NCBI RefSeq assembly: GCF_001640025.1
Contig: NC_031672.1
Location: 5,456,001-5,520,000 of the forward strand
DNA: 64,000 nt
Direction of reading: 5' to 3'
From: Sugiyamaella lignohabitans
Taxonomy: Eukaryota > Ascomycota > Dipodascomycetes > Dipodascales > Trichomonascaceae
The translations under genes were made by a program, and so were the position numbers. Numbering within the stretch: the stretch's first letter is position 1; every line of letters starts with the position of its first letter. The notes beneath the pieces were generated by a model. That model searched no databases and had not been told where the DNA came from. It was given only the letters and a program-made list of their open reading frames with translations. This document shows positions 10,190 through 20,822 of this stretch, piece by piece.

Positions 10190-12272
10190 TTAAGAGCAAG
10201 CAAGGACACTTTCTAATGCTCTTACGCAGATTTTCATATATTCGACATCAGAGGGTAAAAAGGCTCTGTCAGTAGTACGGAAGCCCCCCATTACATACCC
10301 TGTCTTCCTCAACTTGATTTTTAGGGCTTCATCTCCCATTATGGCTGGTGGCGTAGCTCCTTGTAACTTTGGTCCATCTACTCCATTCAAGTTTGTTTGT
10401 TTTTCTTGTATCACGTATTCGGGGCTTTTTATCGAAGTGCCAGCTCTAGACCTGGATCCTACTCGTGAAATAGTAGCTGTCAGCTCTCTTAGCATACTAT
10501 GCTTTCGCGCTTGATTGGATGTTGTCTTGCGGTTGCTGCCCCCCTTTCGGCTAAAATCTACCGGGCCATTTGTGTTTGCATTTAAAATCCTTGTACTGTC
10601 TAAGAGTTCTGTTTCAGAGATCATGCTCCCATTTGTAGTTGAACGTAGAGTCTTTGTTCTTGATCTTGCCCTACGAGCTCTGTACACCACCTTTACAGGC
10701 ATCCTTTTGAACGGCATGAATATACCAGATTTGTATGTCATATCATCGCTAATTTAATTGCGTTAGCTCAGACTGCTCCTAACAAACCTTGATTCTTACT
10801 TACTTTGCAGAGTTATACTGTATTCCATAGGGTGAATCAAAGGCTGTTTGATGGACGTCGTTATCAAATCTATGTACTACTTCTTGAATGTTATAACCCC
10901 CAACGAAATTAATAGACACAGAGGGTGTGCCAAGGATTCGAGACCGCCCAATTATTTCTTGTTTGCTTATGTTATCTGGGAACTTATGGCCGGTAGGAAA
11001 CGGGAAGCGTGATAACCTCGTAGAGTATGACTCTGTTATATGGACTTCTACGGCATAAACAACATCTAGTTCCAAGACTCCTGCGATCATTTTAGCTGCT
11101 TTAGCTATAGCAGCTTTGCCGTCCTGGCAATCTTTCAGCTCGTTTAGAATCTGATATGATTGAATAAGTGTGGGACTATACTTCAGGCCTGTCGACGAAC
11201 AGAGACCAAGTTTTAAATAGTTTTGTGGGTAAAAGAGCTTTGAGCTATTCTCATCCGACTTCGACGAGACTATATTTTTGTTCAAGAGCCTCTCATACGT
11301 GGACCCATTTTTTGTTTCTGGCTCAGTTTTCGAAAGTTCTGTTGAGGCCTCGGCACTGATGAAGTCGGATAATTTTCTTGACAGACTTTTCAGAGTCTCG
11401 ATTAGATTTTCCGGTATTTTCTGACGAATATAGCTGTCAAATACTGCGACTGCTCCGATCACGTAACGATCTGGGCTCATCAAGGGAACGGCGGCATAAA
11501 ATTTAATGAAGGGATGGCCATGAACGAATGGATTGTATTTCATCCTCCAGTCTTGGCTTGCATCAAGAAGAACAAAATGATCTTTCGATAGTATTGCATG
11601 TCCGTCTATTGAGATACTCCTGGAGAAGTTGCTAATGGGAAATCCAAACTCAAATTTTACTATCTGTCTTGATCGGTCTACTAGTGATATCGTTAGGCCC
11701 GACACTTGGTATTGCGACATCATATTTGCCATGAGACTCCTGAAGCATGCTAACTTGTTCCATTGCCTTCTGTTTAAATATTCTTTAACAGCCTCCACTC
11801 TCTGTGGTTCGTCGTGTGATTCAGGGGGGATCATTAGCCCACTCCCCTTGAAACAAGCGGGTAATTTTGTGTCTGATTGGTTTTCTACGCATCTTCCGTA
11901 CTTTTCTAGAAAGTGAGGCCAAGACTCTAAAACGTCATTGAATGCAAGCTTTGCCCGAGATTTTTCTGGGAAAACGAACCAGTTGTGTCCTGCCCCTTGC
12001 CTCGTCCCGTTGGAGTTGTCTCTGACTTGGATATAATTTCTACTAAGCTCTTTTCTGTCCTTGTACTTGCGTTGTTGAGTAGTTATCGAGGCGTATGCTG
12101 ATTTCACAACTTCTTTGGGTGATAGTAATGGTGTTGATAGATAATTAGTTCTCCGCTTTCTGTTGCTTCGAGGTTTTTCTTCCTCGATTTGGGTTCCTGT
12201 GAGTACTCTCGTGCGCCCACGGTCATTCTGACCACCAACCCTGAACTCTGCTAAATTTATTGGCGTCGCCAT
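10190..12272 (-). CDS. GAF-domain protein, spliced, orphan regulator
   Basis: Two exons on the minus strand: 12272-10804 and 10748-10190, joined across a 55-base intron (GTAAGT donor, GCTAAC branch, TTAG acceptor), giving 675 residues. A basic N-terminus (RSNRKRRTNY) precedes a GAF domain around residues 150-310: EPQRVEAVKEYLNRRQ, GLTISLVDRSRQIVKFEFGF, ILSKDHFVLLDASQDWRM, FYAAVPLMSP and IGAVAVFDSYIRQKIP. This resembles the GAF modules in the N-terminal halves of some fungal hybrid histidine kinases, yet no H-box, ATPase or receiver domain follows. A weaker second GAF-like segment lies near 365-410 (AAKMIAGVLELDVVYAVEVH). Exon 2 is basic and Ser/Thr-rich. Role unknown; possibly a small-molecule sensor. 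Confidence 0.72.
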
Positions 12273-13093
12273 TGATTGTGGCTAGCAAGAGTAATATTTG
12301 TCGCTTGCTTGGAGCAGTTCGTAGTCTGGTGGTTATGGGTACCACCATAGTTTGTTATTGCTGGAGTTTTTGATCCATCTGCTTATTACGGTAGATAAAG
12401 GCTTACTCGCATTACAATAATTAACAGTTTCAACCAATTTCCGAATCCATGTGATTATTTATTTATCTTGTATTAACTACATACGAATGTCCTGTACTTT
12501 CTATATTTACTCTAAAGTCCATAGTGAACAGAGAATTATAATAATAATATCGAAGATAAACTTGAGGCGCTTACTATACATAAGTAGTACAAATCAAGCT
12601 AATAGTCAAATCTCGCCAAGATTACCGTTCGTGTTACCTCTGCTGTTTAATTCGATGACAGTTGCCCTTCTGTTTATAATTAGATCTTTAGTATATCAAT
12701 GATTACAAGGTAGAATGTTTCTGTTACTGGATGCGGTTGTCTGCCTAGCATGCCTGGACCAACTTTGAGAACAGTAAGGTAGGCAACAATAAATAATTAA
12801 CGATGCTTAAAGTCCTATACTTTACACAACGAACGTACAAATCATATTGTTTCAAATCCCATTTTTATATATCACCAGGAGGACCACTCTTATATTGACC
12901 TGATTGCAGGCTGTTTACTTTGCTATTTTGAGCTCGATATATTTGAGCCCATTGGATTCCCCATTATATCAAAATGACTTACGATATTTCAATGAGTACA
13001 TGGGAAAACGGTTCAGCAACCAGGTTTACGCCTTTAGTAACGCTTACTGGGAAAAAACCGGTACTAGTCATCTCTACCATAAGAGAACAACGT
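12273..13093. other. AT-rich intergenic region beside the LINE relic
   Basis: About 820 bp between the GAF gene start and the end of the retrotransposon remnant. Small open frames show no codon structure or recognisable motifs. It may include the GAF-gene promoter and the decayed 3' tail of the LINE; no clear poly(A) run or target-site duplication was seen. Confidence 0.3.
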
Positions 13094-14450
13094 CTAAAGT
13101 AATCGCAGAGTTTTGGCCAAAAAGGCCAATACCGCTTTTAAGCCCTTCTTGGAATCAAGGGGAACTTTAAGATCTAGCGTTGCAGAAGCGTCACGCAAGA
13201 TCTGACGATGATTTTCAGTGACTGGACACTCACATAATAGATGTTTAACATCTTCTTCCTCTCCACATTCACATTGACGAGGTCGGTTGTTGATTTTAAA
13301 CCTCTTGAAGAACATTCCAAACGCTCCTTTGGCTGTTCGCAACTGCACCAGTTTACTGAGTTCATTCTTTGAGGATTCATTTAAGAAATATCTTAAAGGG
13401 TTTTTGTGGTCTGCCATTATATAACCTTGGAAGAGTAAATGGCCGGTAAAACTCTCCTTTTGCAGACGTCTGGTATTTCGATTCCCATATTGTGTGATGT
13501 CTTTGATGAATCTTTTGCTTTAGTTCACTCTTGACCTTCCGAGTTTTACTTTCGGTTTCCTTGTTCTTCTTTCTTCCACGGTGATTTCCTTCGTCGAATC
13601 CGGTCCTGAAAGATATCTTCTTTAGGTAGAACCTCATAGAGTCGTTGGACCAACTCATTGTGTTCCGTATGCTTACTCCACCATCTAGGCTTAGTATTAA
13701 CTGGGTTCTGAGGGTCCGCATTACGATGTAGTCGCATGATATAATTATCCTGTAAGGCATCATATCGTTGCTCTACAGGCATGATGTCAGTATCTTTATG
13801 GAGGCAATCGATGGGTGTTTGATGGTAAGCACCCAATATGGCTCGCAATTCCGCATTTTGAATGCGTTAAGCTGCTCCCGTTCTTGTTTTGATGTCTTAG
13901 GATACCTCACTGGACTTGCATACTCCAATATGGGTCTTACACAGCCTTGGTATAGGTTGCGCATCTATGCGCCTTGACACCCAAGGGTACTCCCCCCAAA
14001 CGGCGTATAACTCCTAAGACCATTTCCTCCTTTTTCGCTATCGCTTCAGCTTGTTTGGAGAACTTCCACTGACTATCTACCATCACTCCCAATAATTTGG
14101 GCGTGGGCGAAGCCTGTTCTTGTAACGCAGACTGCACTTCCTTTTCACGCAGTCTTGAACAATTCACACTGGTTTCGATTGGCTTTATCCCCTTAGTGGA
14201 AAGCGGTACCGAAGGAAAGAGGCTGTCCAATAAATCTGTTCCCCATACGTCTGCGTATGTCTATCGTCATCAATACGCAGCGCGGGCATGAGGGATACGG
14301 GGTTTTGTTTTGGTTTCACCAGCTTGAGAGCCAGCCAAACAGTTTGACTACTCAACTGTGACAAAAACAATTCCAGCTCTTCGCCTTAGCGATCATGAGT
14401 TCTCTTTTGTAGCGTGCATTAGCTTCCTGGCGCTCTAGAAGTTAGTATAA
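13094..14450 (-). mobile_element. Decayed, internally deleted non-LTR retrotransposon (LINE) reverse-transcriptase remnant
   Basis: On the minus strand, blocks of one LINE ORF2 can be read in order across several frames. From about 14440: ERQEANARYKRELMIAKAKSW (linker before the RT), then SLMPALRIDDDRHT, DSLFPSVPLSTKG and LREKEVQSALQ. The coding then jumps to KLLGVMVDSQWKFSKQ, VLGVIRRLGGVPLG, LYQGCVRPILEYASPV and QEREQLNAF, then a C-terminal part with PIDCLHKDTDIMPVEQRYDALQ, and finally LVQLRTAKGAFG with a CxCG..HLLCEC zinc knuckle. At least four frame changes are needed. The catalytic fingers/palm of the RT, including the YADD-type motif, is missing between the EVQSAL and KLLGV blocks, so the copy is dead. 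It lies about 155 bp from tRNA-Asn. Confidence 0.85.
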
Positions 14451-14606
14451 GAAGACTTAATGATAACCAAGCTTAGTCTTTCAACTTCTAAGGGAAACTA
14501 CGAGCATTTATAAATCTTGGATCCCAGGGTTAGGTTACCTGTATTTTGACTGATAAGATAAGAGGTGACAGGTAAAAGGAAACTATGTCTGCAACATCCG
14601 TATTAG

Positions 14607-14680
14607 GACTTCGTGGCCAAGCTGGTTAAGGCGTGCGACTGTTAATCGCAAGATCGAGAGTTCAATCCTCTCCGAGGTCG
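14607..14680 (+). tRNA. tRNA-Asn (GTT)
   Basis: A 74-nt cloverleaf without intron. The seven-base acceptor arms (GACTTCG / CGAGGTC, one G-U pair) close on discriminator G. The anticodon stem TGCGA/TCGCA holds loop CTGTTAA, anticodon GTT. The A box (TGGCCAAGCTGG) and B box (AGTTCAATCCT) are in place, and a T7 run at 14681-14687 is the Pol III terminator. Confidence 0.97.
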
Positions 14681-14799
14681 TTTTTTTGTTCTTTCAGGCT
14701 ATCTTTTTTCTTTTAGCCTGCGTCAACAGAAACAAGTCACCACCGGAAAAGAGCAGCTTAATACAGAAATTTAATAAAACAGTGAAATAAGAATAGAAA

Positions 14800-16238
14800 C
14801 TAAACAAACATAAAAGCAATGGCAAAGATAGCAGCAAGCACACCTGTGGATGCAGTATTCACAGGTGAACCAGCCTTCGAGGTGGAGGTTTTCTTGGGTT
14901 CGCTTTCCGTCTTGTTTTCAGTAGTATTACCGCTAGTAGTAACAGTTCCACTAGGAGAGTTGATTTGATTGTCCGCGGAAACGGTAATATTGACATTCTC
15001 AATCGTGTTGTTATTACTGTCAAACACGTTATAACTAGTGCTAGTAGTGTTCAAGTCAATAATCTTTCCCAGATTCTTGTTACCACCACCATTCTTCAAC
15101 AGCTCAGGGGCCGGACAGGGTGGAAGCTTCCAACTAGTCTGGAAGCCACTATAGTCACTAACAAGTGACGCACTACAGGCAGGAGCATCTACAGCAGCGG
15201 GTATATCATTGGCAGATGTGGTCGGCAACTTGATCTTGTTATAAGCTGATTGCAAATTATTAAAGTCCTGTCTCAAAGTAACATCGCCATTATCATCAAT
15301 GGTGACAAGTCCATAGTTGGATACTTCCTGAGAATATTCATAAACCAAACCGCCAGAGAAACATTTTCAAGTTCAGCGTAAATACCCTCATTGACCTCAG
15401 TAAACGTACGAGGGGAAACCGTATTACAGCCATACTCGGAAAGAAAAACAGGAATACTAGTATCATTAAAAGAAGACTCAAGAGTTCCGTATCCACTGGA
15501 CTGCCAATCGTTCTGTCCTGAACACCATTCATAGGAATTCAGACCGTAAAAATCAGACTTAGACGTATCATTGCCACACTGTAAATATTGCCAGGTGGCT
15601 AATCTCAAAGCAATATCATCTGTAGAAGAGTACCCCACAGGGATAGGACGATCTGCGTGCAAACTGATATATTGCTTCATATCTCTCTGGACAGCACGAA
15701 TATATTGAGGAGTGGCTTCAGCAGAGCCTTTATCATTAACAACTTCGTTACCAGAAAAGAAACCAAGAACATTAGGATAACCTTTGAAGGCATCGATAAC
15801 ACCGAAGACGTTGTTAAGATAACCCTCGTTATAAGTGCTATTTGGATCACTTCTGCTGAGTGACTGGTAAGGGTTGTTAACGTCTAAAACAACATAAATG
15901 CCGGCAGCATTAAATACAGACATGCAAGCGTCGTGGTTGAGCCAGGGGTTAACGGAATAAACACGAATAGTGTTGACACCCAGCTGCTGCAGGACGAAGG
16001 CGTCACGAAGACAAGCATCTTGATCTGTTAAGACATCGGAGCTTCCCGAGGGGTCAAACGAGGATGAGCCACCAGGTTGGTAGTCGACTCCAAGGATAAT
16101 AAATTCCTGACCAGCATCGGATGCTTGCGTACCTGGCCTAACAAATCTTGAGCCCTTGATGGTAATAGGAATTAACCCAGACACGGTACTGGCGAGGACA
16201 GCAACTGAAAGACCAAATAGGGAAAAAGCTTTGACCAT
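14800..16238 (-). CDS. GH72 beta-1,3-glucanosyltransferase (GAS family), GPI-anchored; reading frame broken by one base
   Basis: From the ATG at 16238 the protein begins with a signal peptide (MVKAFSLFGLSVAVLAS) and a GH72 catalytic domain: IKGSRFVRPG, ILGVDYQPGGSSS, NTIRVYSVNPWLNHDACM, acid/base Glu in FFSGNEV and nucleophile Glu in VFLSEYGCN. After AELENV near 15364 the frame runs into unrelated sequence, while the expected continuation SGGLVYEYSQEVSNYGLV sits one frame over (15348 downward). One extra T in the TTT run at 15359-15361 (AAA on the plus strand) would join them. The second part has paired Cys segments, no CBM43/X8 domain, a Ser/Thr/Asn-rich region and a hydrophobic C-terminus (TGVLAAIFAIAFMFV) fitting a GPI signal. 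Either a real frameshift or a homopolymer error; everything else looks intact. The family elongates and branches wall beta-1,3-glucan. Confidence 0.88.
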
Positions 16239-17268
16239 TTTTGCAATGTCAAATAGTAAATAATCAGAAACGAAACAAACAATATAGATCAGCGATAGTG
16301 AATGCCAAAAAAACACGTAACGGATAGAAAGGAACTGACTGCCGATAAAACTTAGGAAAGATTCCCTGAGGTCTAAATTGTATATAACAGAAAATACACC
16401 AGTGAGAGCTGGAACTTTTTTAAACGAATGTGATGGTTTAACAGAAATCAAAAGAAAGTAAAAACACTCTTTGCTCCGAATTCAGGACGTTGGTAAAGTT
16501 AAATATCTGGGAGTTTTGTTCTTTCAAGGGGCTTGCAGTGGAATTTATAAAACTGCATGGCATGATATGAAATTAACGCGCGGCGGTACATGCACGGAAA
16601 CACGATTAAGCGACGCATTAAGCGACGCGTATAATCAGATCTCTCAGTTTTGACGGAAAGAGGTAAACAACATCTTGAGGCTAACACAAGTATATTTTAT
16701 GGAAATTATGTCGCAGATTAATAGGGGTCCCACTCTCAGCAATTATTAGTTATAATATTCATATTTTTGGTCGAGATATTATCGAAAGATAGTTTAAAAT
16801 TCAAGCTTTGAACTAGTCACGAGATGGGGACTGACCTGTGTTTGAAGGCACCAAGTAAGTAGTGAGGCGTAAGAGTCAAAAGGGAGGTACGATTCATATT
16901 GCTCCAAATTATCTTCACAACGAATAAAATATAGTTCTGTACTGGCAGATTGGTGGCCGAATAAACTATCTTACATAGAAGTTTCTAAACTATAAGTTAT
17001 AGTTAGCGGTCGTGAGATCTTCGGAAAATCTTCGGTAAGTAGTAGATCTTGATCTATAAAGAAGATGATTAGTCGTACTTAATATCTATTAAGCTTATAA
17101 TAAATAAGAGGAACATGCAGACTAAACAAAAAAGCAACAAATAAATAGAACAAAAACAAAAAATAAAAGCAAATTAGAACACAGACAAAAACAAAAATCG
17201 TTAAATAAACAATAAATCAAAGCACTTCGGGCAAATTCCGACTAAGGGAACTAAAAAGCACAATAAGA
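16239..17268. promoter_or_regulatory. Upstream region of the GH72 gene
   Basis: About 1 kb without a credible gene. It contains a perfect tandem pair of the 12-mer ATTAAGCGACGC (16605-16616 and 16617-16628), about 370 bp upstream of the GH72 start, and otherwise AT-rich sequence. Confidence 0.35.
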
Positions 17269-17481
17269 TCACTTGAGGCGAGAGTTGTATGAAGTTGTGC
17301 CAGGGAACTGCTTATAATCAGGAGCATTCCAAGGGGCATTCTCCTTTTTAGGCGCAGGGTCAAAAAAACTTCTGAGTGAGTTTTTAGTCTTTGACATCTT
17401 GGTTAATGTTGCTTCAGATGAAACAGAAGAAAGTGTAGCTTCAGAAGAATTAGATTTGATGGACTTGAGCTTGAAAGTCAT
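17269..17481 (-). CDS. Small Ser/Lys-rich orphan protein (70 residues)
   Basis: 70 residues with a good ATG context. I do not recognise it. It has an internal repeat (SSEATLSSV / SSEATLTKM), a basic Ser/Thr-rich N-terminal half, and a C-terminal half with NSLRSFFDPAPKKENAPWNAPDYKQFPGTT, where Trp, Pro and aromatic residues suggest a short conserved motif. No signal peptide or membrane span. A TATAAAA box lies about 90 bp upstream on the same strand (17567-17573), and an AGGGG stress-type element (CCCCT on plus, 17636-17640) lies just beyond, so it looks like a real, regulated gene rather than a chance frame. Confidence 0.55.
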   Translation of the reverse strand: MTFKLKSIKSNSSEATLSSVSSEATLTKMSKTKNSLRSFFDPAPKKENAPWNAPDYKQFPGTTSYNSRLK

Positions 17482-18654
17482 TTTTAATTGTGTAGGAGAA
17501 ATATTAGATAAGGTCGTTAATAGTTGTAGACAAGTAATCTTAATAGTAGTGTATCGTTTGAGTTGTTTTTTATAATGTCTGGGGATACAAAAGAGATCTT
17601 AAACCGACATTGTCGACCCTTTTTATATTCTGACACCCCTTATTGTTGCCACCAAGGTATTAGCGTAGAAAAGCAGCAACATTTAGGGCTTGGTCATGGT
17701 CGCTTTTGGTCACACGTCGTTTTCTTTCATGCTTGAACTTGTTTTGATCCTAGTGTATGTCGTTTGTCCAATGCTTGTCCCGAGATCTGAATTATGGGCA
17801 TAGTTGCCGATCACATTGCAGAAAGTCGTGACGCATCGTGCATATATGACTTACAATGACTAAAAAGTGATTCATTCAATCTGACTCCATTATAATTTTG
17901 ATCCTGAGATTCTATGAGACTAAACAGTATGAATAAGAGCCAATTGTGATAATTCGACTCTCTTAGTGGGTTCAGATTGTTACTATTTATATCCTTATCA
18001 ATTTTTCGCATTCCGAAGGCTCGGCAACTTGTACTTTGTTGGATGTTGGATTAGACGACGTCTGCAGCGCACACATGGTAGGGAGAAGATCGACAACTCT
18101 ATGCAAGATATCGAGAGCACTAAATTAGGGGAGAACTGATGAAAGAGACAGTATCAAACTGTGGCGTCCGATCGCGGGGTCTGCATCTCAGCTAGTGGTA
18201 ATGGTCACATTGTGGCGGCTGCAGGACGGAAAAGACATGGGCAAGATTTGGTCACAGTGAGAAAGTGGCGACAGAATTTTTATATACGGAATCCGAATAT
18301 GTAGTGCGTGGTTTTCAACCTCTCAGTTCATCAAAAATTGAATTAACTAAATTGCTTGGTCCTCATAGAATTTTACCTGAACTGGTTCTAATTTTAGAGC
18401 TGCCTGCTCTCTTAGCCCAGTAGCTAACCCGAACTAGAAGTCCAATTGTCAAATTCTAACCAATTGTCCCTTGCCAATACGGATTGACTCTACAGCAGAG
18501 GACCACTGTGTGTGTGTAATGGTCGTATAAATATATATTTTGCATGGCATGTTAAAAGAGTGGAGAATATATTGTCCAGAGTGGGGTGAGTAGAGATTGG
18601 AGAAGTATGTGTTCAGGAATAAACATCGGAAATAGCACTCACTGTTCCCAGGCG
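17482..18654. promoter_or_regulatory. Long upstream region of the 70-residue orphan gene
   Basis: About 1.17 kb. The TATAAAA at 17567-17573 and the AGGGG element at 17636-17640 (minus strand) belong to the gene downstream. No protein or RNA gene was recognised in the remainder. Confidence 0.35.
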
Positions 18655-19170
18655 CTATTTCTTCAGGGATTTGGCAGACAATCCTTCTGTTAACAGAATC
18701 CCGTAGAATACTAAACCAGCCCAACCAATCAAATTCAACAAAACAGAAATACCATGGGTTGCACCAAATTGCTTATTTAGCTTCTTCATTTCATCACTTG
18801 CTGTGGGATCTTTGTAGCTCTTACCCTCAAGTTCGACCCGGGCATCTCTCTGAGTTTTAATTCTGTTGGACTTTGGCCCTAAGTACGCAGCATTAATAAT
18901 GCCGCCTGTCAATGAGCCACCTAGAGCGGTATAGGCAGCAGCTCCGAATGCAAATGGAGGGGTAAGCAACAAAAAGGCAGAGGCAGCAGCCTGGAAGGTA
19001 AAATAAGCGGGAAAAATGTGTGATTGGAGGGTGGCAAACTGGTTCAAAGGAAGGACCTTGTATGCAACAATTCCGGCATAGAAAGATTGATACGAGGTGG
19101 CCCCAAACAGTGCAGAGTAGACAAGGAGGTGATACGGTGCGACTGAAGACAATGTTGCAAGAACAGCCAT
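18655..19170 (-). CDS. DUF4149 / TMEM205-like membrane protein
   Basis: 171 residues from the ATG at 19170 (MAVLATLSSVAPYH); the open frame reaches further up but that part lacks conservation. The first hydrophobic span is followed by ATSYQSFYAGIVAYKVLPLNQFATLQSHIFPAYF, then two central spans (AAASAFLLLTPPFAF, GGIINAAYLGP), the charged signature KSNRIKTQRDARVELEGKSYKD, and a final span (ISVLLNLIGWAGLVFYGILL). This is the TMEM205-like DUF4149 pattern: four membrane segments with the NR..QR..R motif before the last one. Function is not established; the family is found in fungi, plants and animals. Confidence 0.85.
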   Translation of the reverse strand: MAVLATLSSVAPYHLLVYSALFGATSYQSFYAGIVAYKVLPLNQFATLQSHIFPAYFTFQAAASAFLLLTPPFAFGAAAYTALGGSLTGGIINAAYLGPKSNRIKTQRDARVELEGKSYKDPTASDEMKKLNKQFGATHGISVLLNLIGWAGLVFYGILLTEGLSAKSLKK

Positions 19171-19512
19171 TTTCTGATAATACAAGTGGATGCTGTTTTG
19201 ACTGGTACAGTTGTGTGATATTGAAGGTAAGTTCAATGCAGAATCTCAATTCAGCTGCATGTCAGTCAATTACAGGGGCAGCACAGTGAATACGTAGATT
19301 ACGACTAAACAAGGCCAGACAAGGCCTAATATAACTAAGGAAGAGCAACCCATAGTATTTTCATACAATTATCTGACCGATGAACTTCTAATTGGTGATA
19401 TATACATGCCAAACCTCCACCCACGTAACTATTTTATGACGGCTTACCCGGATCGATTCATGTGGGGCTCAATATCTCTATGGGCGACTGCCATTTCTAG
19501 ACTTGGTGTGCA
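19171..19512. promoter_or_regulatory. Divergent promoter, DUF4149 gene / ALG3
   Basis: 342 bp with no gene. Nothing specific was recognised. Confidence 0.3.
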
Positions 19513-20643
19513 ATGGCGACCACCAATATTAAAAGATTATTATCATTTGGCTTTGATCCCTCTTATTCGTCCATTTGGGCGATACTAATATGGGTTGTCG
19601 ATGTGCCATTATGTTATCTTATTATCAAAAGAATCCCATACACCGAGATAGATTGGGTAGCATATATGGCCCAAGTGAAGCAGGTTGTTGAAGGAGAGCG
19701 TGACTATATTCAGATCAAGGGTGATACTGGTCCATTGGTTTATCCGGCGACTCATGTTTGGATATTTCAAGCTCTTTATGAGATAACCGAGGAAGGAACC
19801 AATGTTAGGAAAGCACAATATATTTTTATGGGTCTCTATCTTGTGACCTTGGCTCTTGTTCTAAGGATATATGTTAAGGCGAAAGCACCCCCTTATATTT
19901 TACCATTGTTAGTGCTTTCCAAAAGATTGCATAGCATTTATCTACTTAGATTATTTAATGACTGCTTTGGTACTCTCACGTCTGTCCTCGCAATATTATG
20001 TTTGCAATCCCGTAAATGGACCATGTCAGGCATCATGTTCAGTCTGTCAATTTCTATTAAGATGAATGCGCTGTTATTCTTGCCTGGTGCTGGAATGATA
20101 TATCTCAGCACAATTGGATTCAAACGGAGCATTCTATTGGGGATTCCAATGGCAATGATTCAATTAGTAACAGCATTGCCGTTCTTGTGTTCTCACCCTA
20201 TATCGTATATATCTCGTGCTTTCGAATTTTCTCGTACTTTTTTCTACAAATGGACAGTCAACTGGCGCTTTATTGGTGAGGAGCGATTTCTATCAAAAGA
20301 ATTTTCTATATCATTGCTCATACTTCATATTTCTCTATTGTCAGCTTTTTGCTCTAAATGGTCTAAGATTTTACGAGTAGACAGATCACCTAAAAAAATT
20401 GTTCAGGTTGCTGCAATTTCCAACATTATTGGCATCCTCTGTGCTCGATCGTTGCATTATCAATTTTACAGCTGGTTCCAATGGACAGTTCCTTTTCTTT
20501 TGTGGACGTCGTCATTGCCTTGGCCTGTAGGCTATCTTGTATACTTTGCTCAAGAATATGCGTGGAATGTATTCCCCAGTACTCCACTAAGTTCGGGCAT
20601 TGCTGTTGCTTGCTTGGCTTCCATAGTCATCTCCAACTATTAA
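19513..20643 (+). CDS. ALG3: Dol-P-Man:Man5GlcNAc2-PP-dolichol alpha-1,3-mannosyltransferase
   Basis: 376 residues, intron-less, strongly hydrophobic with around ten membrane spans. Family motifs are clear: PYTEIDWVAYMAQV near residue 42 (the luminal catalytic Asp region), GDTGPLVYPATHVWIF, SKRLHSIYLLRLFNDCF near 135, SISIKMNALLFLPG, and YKWTVNWRFIGEE followed by a downstream HYQFYSWFQWTVPFLLW. ALG3 adds the first dolichol-phosphate-mannose-dependent mannose to the lipid-linked oligosaccharide inside the ER lumen. It is shorter than the S. cerevisiae enzyme (458 residues), mainly at the C-terminus. Confidence 0.95.
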   Translation: MATTNIKRLLSFGFDPSYSSIWAILIWVVDVPLCYLIIKRIPYTEIDWVAYMAQVKQVVEGERDYIQIKGDTGPLVYPATHVWIFQALYEITEEGTNVRKAQYIFMGLYLVTLALVLRIYVKAKAPPYILPLLVLSKRLHSIYLLRLFNDCFGTLTSVLAILCLQSRKWTMSGIMFSLSISIKMNALLFLPGAGMIYLSTIGFKRSILLGIPMAMIQLVTALPFLCSHPISYISRAFEFSRTFFYKWTVNWRFIGEERFLSKEFSISLLILHISLLSAFCSKWSKILRVDRSPKKIVQVAAISNIIGILCARSLHYQFYSWFQWTVPFLLWTSSLPWPVGYLVYFAQEYAWNVFPSTPLSSGIAVACLASIVISNY

Positions 20644-20822
20644 ATCATTGAGGTAATGGGGCTATTATATGTAAGATGATCAAGCTGGGCTTGTGCACCA
20701 TCAAGACGCCTAAATGGGAGTAAATGTTAAAAATTATACAGTAGAAAATAAATAAAAACAAACCAATTAAGACAAAAAACAGAATTCATTCAAAATTGAA
20801 AAAAACGTGACATAAAATTTCA

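Noticed and set aside
16239..16451. N-terminal extension of the GH72 protein by 71 codons
   Set aside because: It would bury the clear signal peptide starting MVKAFSLFGL, so the internal ATG at 16238 is the start.
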